DNA of 64,000 nt from JBNGOQ01 sp050589645 (lineage in GTDB: Bacteria; Bacteroidota; Bacteroidia; Flavobacteriales; Flavobacteriaceae): positions 186,001-250,000 of the forward strand of contig NZ_JBNGOQ010000002.1 of the NCBI RefSeq assembly GCF_050589645.1, read 5' to 3'. Numbering within the stretch: position 1 is the first letter of the stretch; every line of letters begins with the position of its first letter. The position numbers and the translations under genes are program-made. A model generated the notes under the pieces. That model saw only the letters and a program-made list of their open reading frames with translations. It ran no database searches and had not been told where the DNA came from. This document shows positions 8,312 through 17,563 of the stretch, piece after piece.

Positions 8312-10174
8312 ATGTCAGCAAACTCCCAATATACCGAAGAAAACATCCGTTCCCTGGATTGGAAGGAGCATATCCGTATGCGTCCCGGGATGTATATTGG
8401 CAAGTTGGGCGATGGCTCCTCTGCGGATGACGGTATTTATATTCTTCTAAAAGAGGTCATTGACAATTCCATTGATGAATTTGTCATGGGGGCGGGGAAA
8501 ACCATTGAAATTACCATAAAGGACCATACAGTCCATGTGCGCGATTACGGACGTGGCATTCCCTTGGGAAAGGTGGTGGATGTGGTCTCAAAGATGAACA
8601 CAGGGGGCAAATACGATACCCGCGCCTTTAAAAAGTCGGTCGGGCTCAACGGCGTAGGTACCAAGGCCGTTAATGCACTGTCTTCCTTCTTTAAGGTAGA
8701 GTCTTCCCGGGAAAGCAAATTAAAGACGGCCGAGTTCAACCAGGGGAATCTTACCTTGGAGGAGGGCCCTGTTGAAACGTCCAAGCGCAAGGGTACCAAA
8801 GTTTCCTTTGTCCCCGACGAGCATATTTTTAAAAAGTACAAGTACCGGAACGAGTATGTAGAGCGAATGCTCAAGAACTATGTATACCTGAACCCAGGGC
8901 TTACCATTGTTTTCAATGGCGAAAAGTTCTTTTCTGAAAACGGCCTAAAGGACCTCCTGGAGGACAACAACAGTGCAGGGGATATGCTGTATCCGATCAT
9001 CCATTTAAAAGGTGATGATATCGAGGTGGCCTTAACCCATAGTAAAACGCAGTACAGCGAGGAGTACCATTCCTTTGTAAATGGACAGCATACCACCCAA
9101 GGGGGGACACATCAGGCAGCATTTAGGGAGGCCCTTGTTAAGACCATCCGGGACTTTTACGGCAAGAACTACGAAGCATCGGACATACGCAAGTCTATCA
9201 TCTCCGCAATATCCATAAAGGTAATGGAACCGGTATTCGAAAGCCAGACCAAGACCAAATTGGGTTCAACGGATATGGGCGGTAAAATGCCCACTGTGCG
9301 CACTTATATCAATGATTTTATAGGCCGCTATCTGGACAACTATCTCCACAAGAACCCGGAGACCGCGGAGAAATTGCAACGTAAGATCCTTCAGGCCGAA
9401 AAGGAACGCAAAGATCTTTCCGGCATACGGAAATTGGCACGGGAACGGGCAAAGAAGGCCAGTCTTCACAACAAAAAATTACGGGATTGCCGTGTGCATC
9501 TCGGTGATATGAAGAACGATCGTAATTTGGAGACCACCTTGTTCATTACGGAGGGCGATTCCGCTTCAGGTTCCATTACCAAGTCCCGGGATGTCAATAC
9601 CCAGGCTGTTTTTAGCCTTAGGGGAAAACCCTTGAACTCGTATGGCATGACCAAGAAAATTGTTTACGAGAACGAGGAATTCAATCTTTTGCAGGCAGCG
9701 CTGAATATTGAGGAATCCATGGAAGGACTCCGTTATAACAATATAGTGATCGCTACCGATGCAGACGTGGACGGGATGCACATACGCCTCTTGCTTATTA
9801 CCTTCTTTCTGCAGTTTTTTCCGGAACTGATCAAGGAGAACCATTTGTATATTCTACAGACACCCCTGTTCCGGGTGCGGAATAAAAAGGAAACCATCTA
9901 TTGCTACAGTGAAGAGGAGAAAAGGGCGGCCATGGACAAATTATCCGGAAAACCGGAGATTACCCGATTTAAGGGCTTGGGTGAAATATCTCCAGATGAG
10001 TTTAAGCATTTTATAGGGGATGATATTCGTTTGGAACCCGTAATGCTCGACAAGGCCATGTCCATAGAGCAATTATTGCAGTTTTATATGGGAAAAAATA
10101 CGCCTGACCGACAGGAATTTATCATAAAAAATCTTAAAGTGGAAATAGACTTAGTAGAAGATAATAAACTATAA
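8312..10174 (+). CDS. parE: DNA topoisomerase IV subunit B
   Basis: This 620-residue type IIA topoisomerase ATPase subunit decatenates chromosomes together with ParC. It has the GHKL ATP-binding region (EVIDNSIDEF, DYGRGIPLG, GLNGVGTKAVNALS), the transducer domain, and the TOPRIM domain with EGDSASGS and DADVDGMHIRLL. The short length (620 rather than about 640-800) and the neighbour parC fit topoisomerase IV, not gyrase. The start MSANSQYTEENIRSLDWKEHI is typical. parC follows after 26 bp, so the two form an operon. Confidence 0.96.
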   Translation: MSANSQYTEENIRSLDWKEHIRMRPGMYIGKLGDGSSADDGIYILLKEVIDNSIDEFVMGAGKTIEITIKDHTVHVRDYGRGIPLGKVVDVVSKMNTGGKYDTRAFKKSVGLNGVGTKAVNALSSFFKVESSRESKLKTAEFNQGNLTLEEGPVETSKRKGTKVSFVPDEHIFKKYKYRNEYVERMLKNYVYLNPGLTIVFNGEKFFSENGLKDLLEDNNSAGDMLYPIIHLKGDDIEVALTHSKTQYSEEYHSFVNGQHTTQGGTHQAAFREALVKTIRDFYGKNYEASDIRKSIISAISIKVMEPVFESQTKTKLGSTDMGGKMPTVRTYINDFIGRYLDNYLHKNPETAEKLQRKILQAEKERKDLSGIRKLARERAKKASLHNKKLRDCRVHLGDMKNDRNLETTLFITEGDSASGSITKSRDVNTQAVFSLRGKPLNSYGMTKKIVYENEEFNLLQAALNIEESMEGLRYNNIVIATDADVDGMHIRLLLITFFLQFFPELIKENHLYILQTPLFRVRNKKETIYCYSEEEKRAAMDKLSGKPEITRFKGLGEISPDEFKHFIGDDIRLEPVMLDKAMSIEQLLQFYMGKNTPDRQEFIIKNLKVEIDLVEDNKL

Positions 10175-10200
10175 AACAATACAATACCTGATTTTCCTTT

Positions 10201-12828
10201 ATGGAAGAGAATGAAGATTTGAACGAAGCGGAAAACGCACATCCCGAGGGCTCCCAGGAAACCCTGACCAAGGTTACGGGAATGTACAAGGATTGGTTTT
10301 TGGACTACGCTTCCTATGTTATTTTGGAGCGTGCGGTACCCGCCATAGAAGACGGTTTTAAACCGGTACAGCGCAGGATAATGCATGCCCTGAAGGAGCT
10401 GGATGACGGCAGGTACAACAAAGTGGCCAATGTTGTGGGCCATACCATGCAGTACCACCCGCATGGCGATGCCAGTATAGCCGATGCCATGGTGCAAATT
10501 GGGCAAAAGGACCTGTTGATAGATACCCAAGGAAACTGGGGCAATATCTTAACAGGGGATAGGGCGGCCGCTTCCCGATATATAGAGGCACGCCTATCCA
10601 AATTTGGGCTGGAGGTGGTCTTTAGTCCAAAAATTACGGAGTGGCAGCTTTCCTATGATGGAAGAAAGAAGGAGCCCGTAAACCTTCCGGTAAAATTCCC
10701 CTTGCTTTTGGCCCAAGGTGCCGAAGGAATAGCGGTGGGGCTCTCTACCAAAATCCTACCACACAATTTTAAAGAGTTGATCGATGCCTCCATAAAACAC
10801 CTAAGAGGGCAGCGTTTTAAGTTGTTTCCCGATTTTCCTACGGCGGGCATCATCGATGTGGGCAATTATAACGACGGGATGCGGGGCGGCAAGATTCGGG
10901 TACGGGCCAAGATTTCCCAGCTCGACAAAAATACCCTGGTAATCAGTGAAATACCGCATGGGACCAACACCTCCTCGCTGATAGACTCCATCCTCAAGGC
11001 CAATGACAAGGGTAAAATCAAGATCAAGAAAATTGAGGACAATACGGCCGCCGAAGTAGAAATTTTGGTCCACCTGCCAAGCGGGATATCTCCGGATAAG
11101 ACCATTGATGCCCTATATGCCTTTACTTCCTGTGAGTCCTCAATTTCTCCACTGGGATGCATTATTGAGGATAACAAACCACTGTTTATCGGAGTTTCGG
11201 AAATGCTAAAACGATCGGCGGACCTTACCGTAGAACTGTTGAAGGCCGAATTGGAGATCCAGTTGGCCGAGTTGGAGGAACAGTGGCATTTTGCATCGCT
11301 TGAGCGTATTTTTATTGAGAATCGAATCTATAGGGACATCGAAGAGGAAGAAACCTGGGAGGGGGTATTGGGTGCCATAGATAAAGGTCTAAAACCGCAT
11401 ACAAAACATTTGAGAAGAGCGGTCACCGAGGATGATATTGTGCGGTTGACCGAGATTAGGATCAAGCGGATCTCCAAGTTTGATCTTGATAAGGCCCAAC
11501 AACATATTGAGAGCCTCGAGGCAAAAATTGCCGAGGTAAAGCATCATCTGGCCCATTTGATAGATTTTGCGATTGACTATTTCAAAAGCTTGAAGTCCAA
11601 ATACGGTAAAGGCCGGGAACGTAAATCGGAAATCCGAATTTTTGATGACATCGAAGCCACCAAAGTGGTCATCAGGAACACTAAACTTTATGTAAACCGC
11701 GAAGAAGGCTTTGTAGGTACCTCACTGCGTCGTGATGAATATGTAACGGATTGCAGTGACATAGACGATATCATCGTATTTACGCAAGATGGCAAAATGA
11801 TGGTGACCAAGGTAGATGCCAAGACCTTTGTAGGGAAGCATATCATACATGTCGCCGTTTTCAAGAAACGGGATAGCCGTACTACCTATAACATGGTCTA
11901 CAAGGATGGAAAAGGCGGCCCTAGTTACATTAAACGCTTTAATGTCACCTCCATAACTCGGGATAAAATGTATGACCTGGCCAATGGAAAGCCACTTACC
12001 ACGGTATATTATTTTTCTGCCAATCCCAATGGGGAGGCAGAGACCATTACGGTAAACCTAAGACAGGTGGGAAGCATCAAAAAATTGAAGTGGGACCTGG
12101 ACTTTGCGGATGTGCTCATAAAAGGCAGGGCTTCCAAAGGGAACCTAGTTACAAAATATGCTGTTAAACGCATCGAATTAAAGGAACAGGGTGTATCTAC
12201 CCTAAAGCCACGAAAAATTTGGTTCGATGAGGTGGTAAGACGTTTAAACGTGGATGGAAGGGGTGAATTGCTCGGTGAATTTAGGGGAGAGGACCTCTTG
12301 CTGATCATAACGCAAAAAGGAATTGCCAAGACAGTGGCGCCCAACCTTTCAACACGGTTTGACGAAGAGATGTTAGTGCTGGAAAAGTGGAATCCCAAAA
12401 AACCTTTGTCCGCCATATATTATGATGGTGAAAAAGAACGTTATTATGTTAAGCGGTTTATCATTGAGAGCGGAAACAAAGAGGAACTCTTTATTACGGA
12501 ACATCCAAAATCCTATTTGGAATTGGTCTCCACGGATTGGAGGCCAGTAGCTGAAGTGGAGTTTAGCAAACCAAGAGGGAAAGAATCAAAACAAAATCAA
12601 ACAATTGATTTAGAGAATTTTATAACGATAAAAGGAATAAAAGCTTTAGGTAATCAACTGACCACGGATAAGGTAAAGAGTGTAAATTCGTTGGACCCTT
12701 TGCCGTATGAGGAACCCGAACCTCACGACACCAAAGATATTGAAGTGATCGATGAGGAAAACGTAGTGCCCGATAAAAAAAATGGGGGTCCAAACGGCCA
12801 GGGCACTGACCAAACCACACTTTTTTAG
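10201..12828 (+). CDS. parC: DNA topoisomerase IV subunit A
   Basis: The 875-residue DNA-breakage subunit of topoisomerase IV contains the winged-helix region around FKPVQRRIMHALKELDDGRYNKVANVVG, and the active-site tyrosine in AAASRYIEARLSKF near residue 127 that bonds covalently to the cut DNA end. A long coiled coil (about 330-480) precedes the C-terminal region. The C-terminal beta-pinwheel is present but the canonical GyrA box is not evident, as expected for ParC. The last 60 residues are acidic and low complexity (EEPEPHDTKDIEVIDEENV), probably a disordered tail. It is co-transcribed with parE. Confidence 0.95.
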   Translation: MEENEDLNEAENAHPEGSQETLTKVTGMYKDWFLDYASYVILERAVPAIEDGFKPVQRRIMHALKELDDGRYNKVANVVGHTMQYHPHGDASIADAMVQIGQKDLLIDTQGNWGNILTGDRAAASRYIEARLSKFGLEVVFSPKITEWQLSYDGRKKEPVNLPVKFPLLLAQGAEGIAVGLSTKILPHNFKELIDASIKHLRGQRFKLFPDFPTAGIIDVGNYNDGMRGGKIRVRAKISQLDKNTLVISEIPHGTNTSSLIDSILKANDKGKIKIKKIEDNTAAEVEILVHLPSGISPDKTIDALYAFTSCESSISPLGCIIEDNKPLFIGVSEMLKRSADLTVELLKAELEIQLAELEEQWHFASLERIFIENRIYRDIEEEETWEGVLGAIDKGLKPHTKHLRRAVTEDDIVRLTEIRIKRISKFDLDKAQQHIESLEAKIAEVKHHLAHLIDFAIDYFKSLKSKYGKGRERKSEIRIFDDIEATKVVIRNTKLYVNREEGFVGTSLRRDEYVTDCSDIDDIIVFTQDGKMMVTKVDAKTFVGKHIIHVAVFKKRDSRTTYNMVYKDGKGGPSYIKRFNVTSITRDKMYDLANGKPLTTVYYFSANPNGEAETITVNLRQVGSIKKLKWDLDFADVLIKGRASKGNLVTKYAVKRIELKEQGVSTLKPRKIWFDEVVRRLNVDGRGELLGEFRGEDLLLIITQKGIAKTVAPNLSTRFDEEMLVLEKWNPKKPLSAIYYDGEKERYYVKRFIIESGNKEELFITEHPKSYLELVSTDWRPVAEVEFSKPRGKESKQNQTIDLENFITIKGIKALGNQLTTDKVKSVNSLDPLPYEEPEPHDTKDIEVIDEENVVPDKKNGGPNGQGTDQTTLF

Positions 12829-12895
12829 TGGTTTATGAAAAGCTTGCGACCCATTTATATGAAATATAACTATATTCGTCAAAAATCGCCCTTAT

Positions 12896-13864
12896 ATGGA
12901 TTTTACTAACCCGTTAGTTTACGGTGTACCTTGTTTTATTGCTTTTATATTGCTGGAATTAACGTATAGCAAGACCCATGGTGATGACCATTTATACGAA
13001 TGGAAGGATTTGTTTGCCAGTGGTTTTATGGGCCTGGGCTCGGCCATCATAGCGCCCTTGATCAAAGTGGTTTCCGCAATCGTTATTTTCAACTTCGTCT
13101 ACGACTTTTTTAATCCCATGGATGCTACGGGCGTAAGGACCAATATATTGGGCTATGCCTCCTTTGGTTATGCTTGGTATGTGTGGTTGCTGTGCCAATT
13201 TGCGGACGATTTCACCTACTACTGGTTCCATAGGGCCAATCACGAGATTAGAATCCTTTGGGCCGCCCATATCGTGCACCATTCTTCGGACAATTACAAT
13301 TTGGGGACCGCCGTTCGAAACGGATGGTTCACTATCTTGTACAAACCACTCTTCTACATGTGGATGCCCGCTTTGGGCTTTCCTCCGGAAATGGTCGTGG
13401 TTTGTTTGGGTATTGAGGCCTTATGGCAATTTCAGTTGCACTCGGTATACGTGCCCAAGATGGGGTTTATAGAAAAGATTTTCAATACCCATACGATGCA
13501 TCAGGTCCACCATGCGCAGAACGTGGAGTATTTGGATAAGAACCATGGGGGCTTTTTGAATATTTTTGACAAGATATTCGGCACTTGGAAAGAACTTGAT
13601 GATACCATCGATGTTAAGTACGGCGTAATCCACGCACCTAACTCACATAACCCAGTGGTCATCCTAACACACGAATTCAAGGATATTTTCAACGACGTTA
13701 AAAAGGCCAAAAAACTTACACATGCCCTCATGTACATTTTTGGCCCACCCGGTTGGAGCCCGGATGGTAGTACCCTTACCGTAAAACAGCAGCAACAGCA
13801 ATTCAGGGAATTTAAGAAGGCCAAGAAGTCCAATCCTGAAATGGTATTCAGTAGGCCCAACTAG
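12896..13864 (+). CDS. sterol desaturase / fatty acid hydroxylase family membrane protein
   Basis: The 322-residue integral membrane di-iron oxygenase has three histidine clusters of the family (PF04116): WFHRANHE, HIVHHSSDNYN and HTMHQVHHAQN. Hydrophobic spans lie near residues 5-22, 42-70 and 85-105. Members hydroxylate or desaturate lipids (sterols, fatty acids, alkylglycerols) using O2; the substrate cannot be decided here. It follows parC by 67 bp but is probably a separate gene functionally. Confidence 0.88.
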   Translation: MDFTNPLVYGVPCFIAFILLELTYSKTHGDDHLYEWKDLFASGFMGLGSAIIAPLIKVVSAIVIFNFVYDFFNPMDATGVRTNILGYASFGYAWYVWLLCQFADDFTYYWFHRANHEIRILWAAHIVHHSSDNYNLGTAVRNGWFTILYKPLFYMWMPALGFPPEMVVVCLGIEALWQFQLHSVYVPKMGFIEKIFNTHTMHQVHHAQNVEYLDKNHGGFLNIFDKIFGTWKELDDTIDVKYGVIHAPNSHNPVVILTHEFKDIFNDVKKAKKLTHALMYIFGPPGWSPDGSTLTVKQQQQQFREFKKAKKSNPEMVFSRPN

Positions 13865-13911
13865 TCCACCTAAGGTCCCGTACCGCAATTTTTTGGTCTA
13901 ATCCCTTCTTA

Positions 13912-14718
13912 TTATTCATCAATCTCCTGGGGAATGGGTTTTTTTCGTATTCGCATATTAAAGAATTCCACCATAAGGGAGAAGGTAATGGAGAAGTATA
14001 GGTACCCTTTTGGAATGGTGCCCACCTCGTTGCCAAATACCACCAAATGTGATAGGTGGGCCGATTCTGCGATCAACATAAAACCGATCAAGATCAGAAA
14101 GGACAGCCCCAATACCTGAATGGAAGGGTGTCGGTTCACAAACTCGCCCACAGGATTGGCAAACAACATCATGATGATAACGGAGATCACCACGGCTACG
14201 ATCATAAGTATGAGGGCGTCATTGGGATTAGGGGATATCCCGTTGGTCATCCCTATGGCCGTCAGAATTGAATCGAAGGAAAAAACGATGTTAATGATGG
14301 TTATTTGCAGGATGGCGCTGCTCAGGGAGGAGGAGCGCTGACTTTTTACCTCACGCTCGTCATGCCCTTTATCCTCTATTTTTTCATGGATTTCCCGGGT
14401 GCTCTTATACAATAAAAATAGCCCCCCTCCGAACAAAATAAGCGCCTGGCCGCTGATGCCGCCAGAGATCCAGTCTCCATCAAGAATCCAAAAAGGCTTC
14501 TTCATGGAGGTTAGGAGCGTAATGCCAAAAAGCAGTACAATGCGCATGCCCATGGCAAGGAACAAGCCAAGGTTCGTGGCTTTTTTTCGCTGACTCTTTT
14601 CCAGTTTTCCTGCAGCTATTGAAATAAAGATGATGTTGTCTATTCCTAATACAATTTCTAGAAAAGTAAGGGTCAACAACGCGATCCAAGCGTCGGCACT
14701 TGCAAAAATTTCAAACAT
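13912..14718 (-). CDS. TerC family integral membrane protein
   Basis: The 268-residue protein has seven or so hydrophobic helices and the family's buried acidic residues in LTFLEIVLGIDNIIFI and NIVFSFDSILTAIGM. TerC proteins are linked to tellurite resistance and to metal (manganese) export to protect or charge exoenzymes. A cytosolic charged loop (residues about 110-130, EIHEKIEDKGHDEREVK) separates the two halves. The gene ends 47 bp from the convergent hydroxylase gene and begins 1 bp after the lipoprotein stop upstream, so the two are probably co-transcribed. Confidence 0.92.
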   Translation of the reverse strand: MFEIFASADAWIALLTLTFLEIVLGIDNIIFISIAAGKLEKSQRKKATNLGLFLAMGMRIVLLFGITLLTSMKKPFWILDGDWISGGISGQALILFGGGLFLLYKSTREIHEKIEDKGHDEREVKSQRSSSLSSAILQITIINIVFSFDSILTAIGMTNGISPNPNDALILMIVAVVISVIIMMLFANPVGEFVNRHPSIQVLGLSFLILIGFMLIAESAHLSHLVVFGNEVGTIPKGYLYFSITFSLMVEFFNMRIRKKPIPQEIDE

Positions 14719-14719
14719 T

Positions 14720-15103
14720 TTAGTCGGTTTTTATGGCGGTTCCTTTTTTGACGATCAATTTCTTTTTAGGATCTTTGACGGCTCTTTTATACTCAAAGGT
14801 ATAGCTGCTATCCGTTGTGGAGATGATCTTGTAATGTATGGCGGCCTTGTTGTCCAAAGGTCTAAGGACAAACTCGCAATCATTTATCCATTTTACGTTT
14901 GCACTATCGGTCTTATGCTCAAAAAATTCAATGCTGTATGCATCTGTTCTGGTAAAAGTCCCTGATTTGAGTACGCCTTCCAGTTCATAGTCGAACCGAA
15001 ACGTCCCGGTTCTGTACGATTCACAATCACGTTGCGGACTATAGCACGATACGCAAAACAGTAACAGGGAAAGGAGGGGTATAATGGGTTTTATCATGGT
15101 CAC
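14720..15103 (-). CDS. small lipoprotein of unknown function
   Basis: The 127-residue product has a lipoprotein signal peptide with lipobox CVSC (Cys near residue 20). The mature protein is predicted beta-rich: FRFDYELEGVLKSGTFTRT, YSIEFFEHKTDSANVKWINDCEFVLRPL, YKIISTTDSSYTFEYKRAV. Two further Cys (in QRDCES and NDCEF) could form a disulfide. The pattern suggests a small periplasmic beta-barrel or lipocalin-like fold, but I recognise no named family with certainty. It is directly upstream of terC, one base apart, implying one transcript. Confidence 0.8.
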   Translation of the reverse strand: MTMIKPIIPLLSLLLFCVSCYSPQRDCESYRTGTFRFDYELEGVLKSGTFTRTDAYSIEFFEHKTDSANVKWINDCEFVLRPLDNKAAIHYKIISTTDSSYTFEYKRAVKDPKKKLIVKKGTAIKTD

Positions 15104-15158
15104 AAATTAAGAAATTAGCCCTGATCTACCATGGAATAATTTCAATAAAAAGGGGAGG

Positions 15159-15521
15159 TTATTTTTTGGTTTCGTACGACTCAAAACTGCCGTCATCGTA
15201 GAAAATCACTATTTTTTTTATGGTCCTGGCGCCAGCAACAGTACCTTCATGTATGCTATCCACAACTTTAGGGGTAGGGGAATCTGGTTTGGACGAAGCG
15301 GGAAAGCCCCCCTTGCCGTTTAAAAGCCAATAGAGATTAACTTCGGGAAAAGTTTTGATCACCTTCATCACAAATTCCAAACTCGGTTTGTTTCTTCCGG
15401 TAAGTAGATGTGAAATACTGGAACGCTGTACCCGAATCTTGTCGGCAAAAGCAGAGGCGGAAAGCCCGTAATACCCCATGATTTTTTCCAGACGTTCAAT
15501 AAAATCCGACGAGTTTACCAT
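15159..15521 (-). CDS. XRE-family helix-turn-helix regulator
   Basis: The 120-residue regulator has an N-terminal Cro/CI-type HTH (residues about 8-65): LSASAFADKIRVQRSSISHLLTGRNKPSLEFVMKVIKTFP, followed by VNLYWLLNGKGGF, a motif commonly ending this domain in Bacteroidota. A Pro/Ser-rich linker leads to a short C-terminal beta segment KKIVIFYDDGSFESYE that may be a ligand or dimer element. It is divergent from the M14 peptidase gene across a 289-bp AT-rich region with several inverted repeats, and may control itself and that gene. Confidence 0.9.
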   Translation of the reverse strand: MVNSSDFIERLEKIMGYYGLSASAFADKIRVQRSSISHLLTGRNKPSLEFVMKVIKTFPEVNLYWLLNGKGGFPASSKPDSPTPKVVDSIHEGTVAGARTIKKIVIFYDDGSFESYETKK

Positions 15522-15638
15522 TGTAACATTTGTTCCCCAAAAATAAGCAAAAGTCGGGATATTTCGCTCGAATAAACGATATCAATTAATAATAATATAT
15601 AAAGTAAAAGTTTATATAAAAATAAATAATAGATTCTT

Positions 15639-15676
15639 TTAAAAATAGTTATGTGTTCAAAATAACTTTTTGTTAT
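15639..15676. promoter_or_regulatory. GTTAT/ATAAC inverted repeats in the XRE-M14 intergenic region
   Basis: Around 15647-15675 the sequence AGTTAT, nine bases, ATAACT, five T, GTTAT offers two overlapping inverted repeats. They sit between the divergent XRE regulator and the M14 peptidase and are candidates for binding by the regulator; no direct evidence of binding can be read. Confidence 0.35.
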
Positions 15677-15755
15677 GGCGATGTAAAAAATGTTTACGGA
15701 TGTATATTTTTACCGGCTTTCCGAGGCAAAATGCTGTATACAAATGTAAAAAAGC

Positions 15756-15789
15756 ATTACAATTGTAATAAATTTTGGAGTTACTTTTG
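15756..15789 (+). promoter_or_regulatory. promoter of the M14 peptidase gene with overlapping palindrome
   Basis: An exact TAnnTTTG (TACTTTTG) ends at 15789, and a TTG at 15763-15765 lies 16 bases upstream of it. The TTG is embedded in the perfect 14-bp palindrome ATTACAATTGTAAT (15756-15769), a likely operator that would block the -33 element. The promoter position supports the ATG at 15811 as the true start. Confidence 0.6.
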
Positions 15790-15810
15790 TGGACACAAAG
15801 TATACGGACA

Positions 15811-16905
15811 ATGGTCAGTTTTGAATCGGTTAAGGCAAAGGCGATAACAGATCGCTATGTGGTATGGGAGGATGTACAACTTTTTTTGGAACATACCCCA
15901 GTGAAGATCAAATCCACCCTGGTGGGGCGTTCGGTTCAAGGAAGACCTATTGAACTTTGGACCCTTGGTAAGGGTCCCATTAAGATTTTGATGTGGTCGC
16001 AAATGCACGGTAACGAGTCCACCACCACAAAAGCGACCATGGATTTTGTAAATTTCCTTTTGGGCACCTCGCCTTTGGCCGAGACCATTAAAGTCTCGTG
16101 CACCTTTCAGATTATCCCCATGCTCAATCCGGATGGAGCAGTGGCCTATACCAGGGTCAATGCAAATGGGGTAGACCTTAACAGGGATGCGCAGGCACTC
16201 ACTCAACCTGAAAGTGGGATTTTGCGAAAGGTCTATGATACCTTTGGTCCCGATTACTGCTTTAACCTGCATGACCAAAGGACTATTTTCAATGTAGGGG
16301 AAACGTCCTTGCCGGCTACGGTCTCCTTTTTGGCACCGGCACACGATGAGGCCCGTACCGTTTCAAAGACCCGGGCCTTAAGCATGAAGTTGGTCGTGGC
16401 GATGAACCGGGAGTTACAAGCGCTGATCCCTGGTCAAGTAGGACGTTATGATGACGCGTTTAACCCCAACTGTGTGGGCGATACCTTTCAGATGTTACAT
16501 ACCCCTACCGTCCTTTTTGAGGCGGGACATTTTCCAGGGGACTATGCTAGGGAACATACCAGAAAGTACATTTGGCACGCCCTATTAAGTGGAGTTAAGG
16601 CGATAGCCTACGGAGAACTTTCGGGATATACCCAGGAGGCATACCATAATATTCCGGAAAATGGCAAGCGTTTCGTAGACATCCTTATCCAAAACATAGC
16701 AGTCCTTAATACGGATTACAAAAAGGATGAGGCCATGGGTGTTCTGTTCAAGGAGGTACTGCAGGACAGGAAGATAGTATTTGAGCCGCATGTTGAGAAA
16801 ATCGGGAAGCTGGATCAATATTACGGCCATGAAAGGTATAACTGTTTAAATGACAAGGATTTAACCCTGCTAAGAGCTAATATGAAGCTTATGAAGCTGT
16901 TATAA
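15811..16905 (+). CDS. M14-family zinc carboxypeptidase
   Basis: The 364-residue protein has the M14 metallocarboxypeptidase signatures: zinc ligands in MHGNEST (HxxE) and the third His in FNLHDQRT, the substrate-binding Asn-Arg in NGVDLNRD, and a catalytic Glu in a region such as FEAGHFPGDYARE. No signal peptide is seen, so it is cytosolic. I chose the ATG at 15811 because a promoter element lies at 15782-15789, downstream of the earlier ATG at 15775. Sequence style fits M14 peptidases of unknown specificity in Flavobacteriaceae. It lies upstream of an Lrp/AsnC regulator, which may respond to amino acids it releases. Confidence 0.85.
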   Translation: MVSFESVKAKAITDRYVVWEDVQLFLEHTPVKIKSTLVGRSVQGRPIELWTLGKGPIKILMWSQMHGNESTTTKATMDFVNFLLGTSPLAETIKVSCTFQIIPMLNPDGAVAYTRVNANGVDLNRDAQALTQPESGILRKVYDTFGPDYCFNLHDQRTIFNVGETSLPATVSFLAPAHDEARTVSKTRALSMKLVVAMNRELQALIPGQVGRYDDAFNPNCVGDTFQMLHTPTVLFEAGHFPGDYAREHTRKYIWHALLSGVKAIAYGELSGYTQEAYHNIPENGKRFVDILIQNIAVLNTDYKKDEAMGVLFKEVLQDRKIVFEPHVEKIGKLDQYYGHERYNCLNDKDLTLLRANMKLMKLL

Positions 16906-16967
16906 GCATTGATAGAAACGCTTGGAAATCTGCAAAACATTACATTTTTGATAAAAAAAACCAATAT

Positions 16968-17001
16968 TTGTTACATTTATTTTCTTAATTTTTTATTTTT
17001 G
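16968..17001 (+). promoter_or_regulatory. promoter of the Lrp/AsnC regulator
   Basis: TTG (16968-16970), a 23-base spacer and exact TAnnTTTG (TATTTTTG, 16994-17001) precede the ATG at 17021. The word TTACATTT occurs twice here (16940 and 16971), possible sites for autoregulation. Confidence 0.6.
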
Positions 17002-17020
17002 TTCGAAATACTATGAAAAT

Positions 17021-17500
17021 ATGACAAAAGTAAAATTGGACGAAATAGATCACCAGATTTTGGATATGTTGATCGACAATACCAGGACTCCATTTACCGA
17101 TATTGCCAAAAAATTGCTGATTTCGGCAGGGACCGTTCATGTACGTGTAAAGAAAATGGAAGAGGCAGGTATTATTAGGGGCTCTTCCCTAACACTCGAT
17201 TATGTAAAACTGGACTACGCCTTTATCGCCTACGTGGGCATTTTTCTGGAGAAGACGCACCAGACCAAATTTGTTTTGGAGCGGCTCAATCAGATACCTT
17301 ATGTTACCGTAGCCCACATCACCACCGGAAAATTCAATATCTTTTGTAAGATCCGTGCAAAGGATACGAACCATGCCAAAAACATTATCTTTAAAATTGA
17401 TGATATAGACGGTATCAGTAGGACGGAGACTATGATTTCCCTAGAGGAGAGCATTAACGACAAAAAACGTTTAATGCATACCATTTTCAACGAAATGTAA
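17021..17500 (+). CDS. Lrp/AsnC family transcriptional regulator
   Basis: The 159-residue protein has an N-terminal winged HTH (residues 5-55: LDEIDHQILDMLIDNTRTPFTDIAKKL then SAGTVHVRVKKMEEAGIIRG) and a C-terminal RAM/ACT-like amino-acid-binding domain (about 65-145). These proteins form octamers and respond to amino acids. An intrinsic terminator follows 22 bp after the stop. Proximity to the M14 peptidase suggests amino-acid or peptide metabolism as the controlled process, by inference. Confidence 0.93.
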   Translation: MTKVKLDEIDHQILDMLIDNTRTPFTDIAKKLLISAGTVHVRVKKMEEAGIIRGSSLTLDYVKLDYAFIAYVGIFLEKTHQTKFVLERLNQIPYVTVAHITTGKFNIFCKIRAKDTNHAKNIIFKIDDIDGISRTETMISLEESINDKKRLMHTIFNEM

Positions 17501-17521
17501 GCCCGTCCTTTAAAATAACAC

Positions 17522-17560
17522 AAAACCTGTGCACTAAAACGTACGGGTTTTTTATTTTTA
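17522..17560 (+). terminator. intrinsic terminator after the Lrp/AsnC gene
   Basis: A 9-bp stem with two wobble pairs (AACCTGTGC with GTACGGGTT, loop ACTAAAAC) is followed by TTTTTTATTTTT. It lies immediately before the DinB gene start at 17564. Confidence 0.75.
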
Positions 17561-17563
17561 TGC

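Noticed and set aside
12812..12834. Hairpin AAACCAC/GTGGTTT at the parC stop
   Set aside because: Seven pairs with the T run inside the loop, not after the stem; too weak to call a terminator.
15775..15810. Upstream ATG of the M14 peptidase frame
   Set aside because: It lies upstream of the -7 promoter element (15782-15789), so a transcript from that promoter would not contain it.
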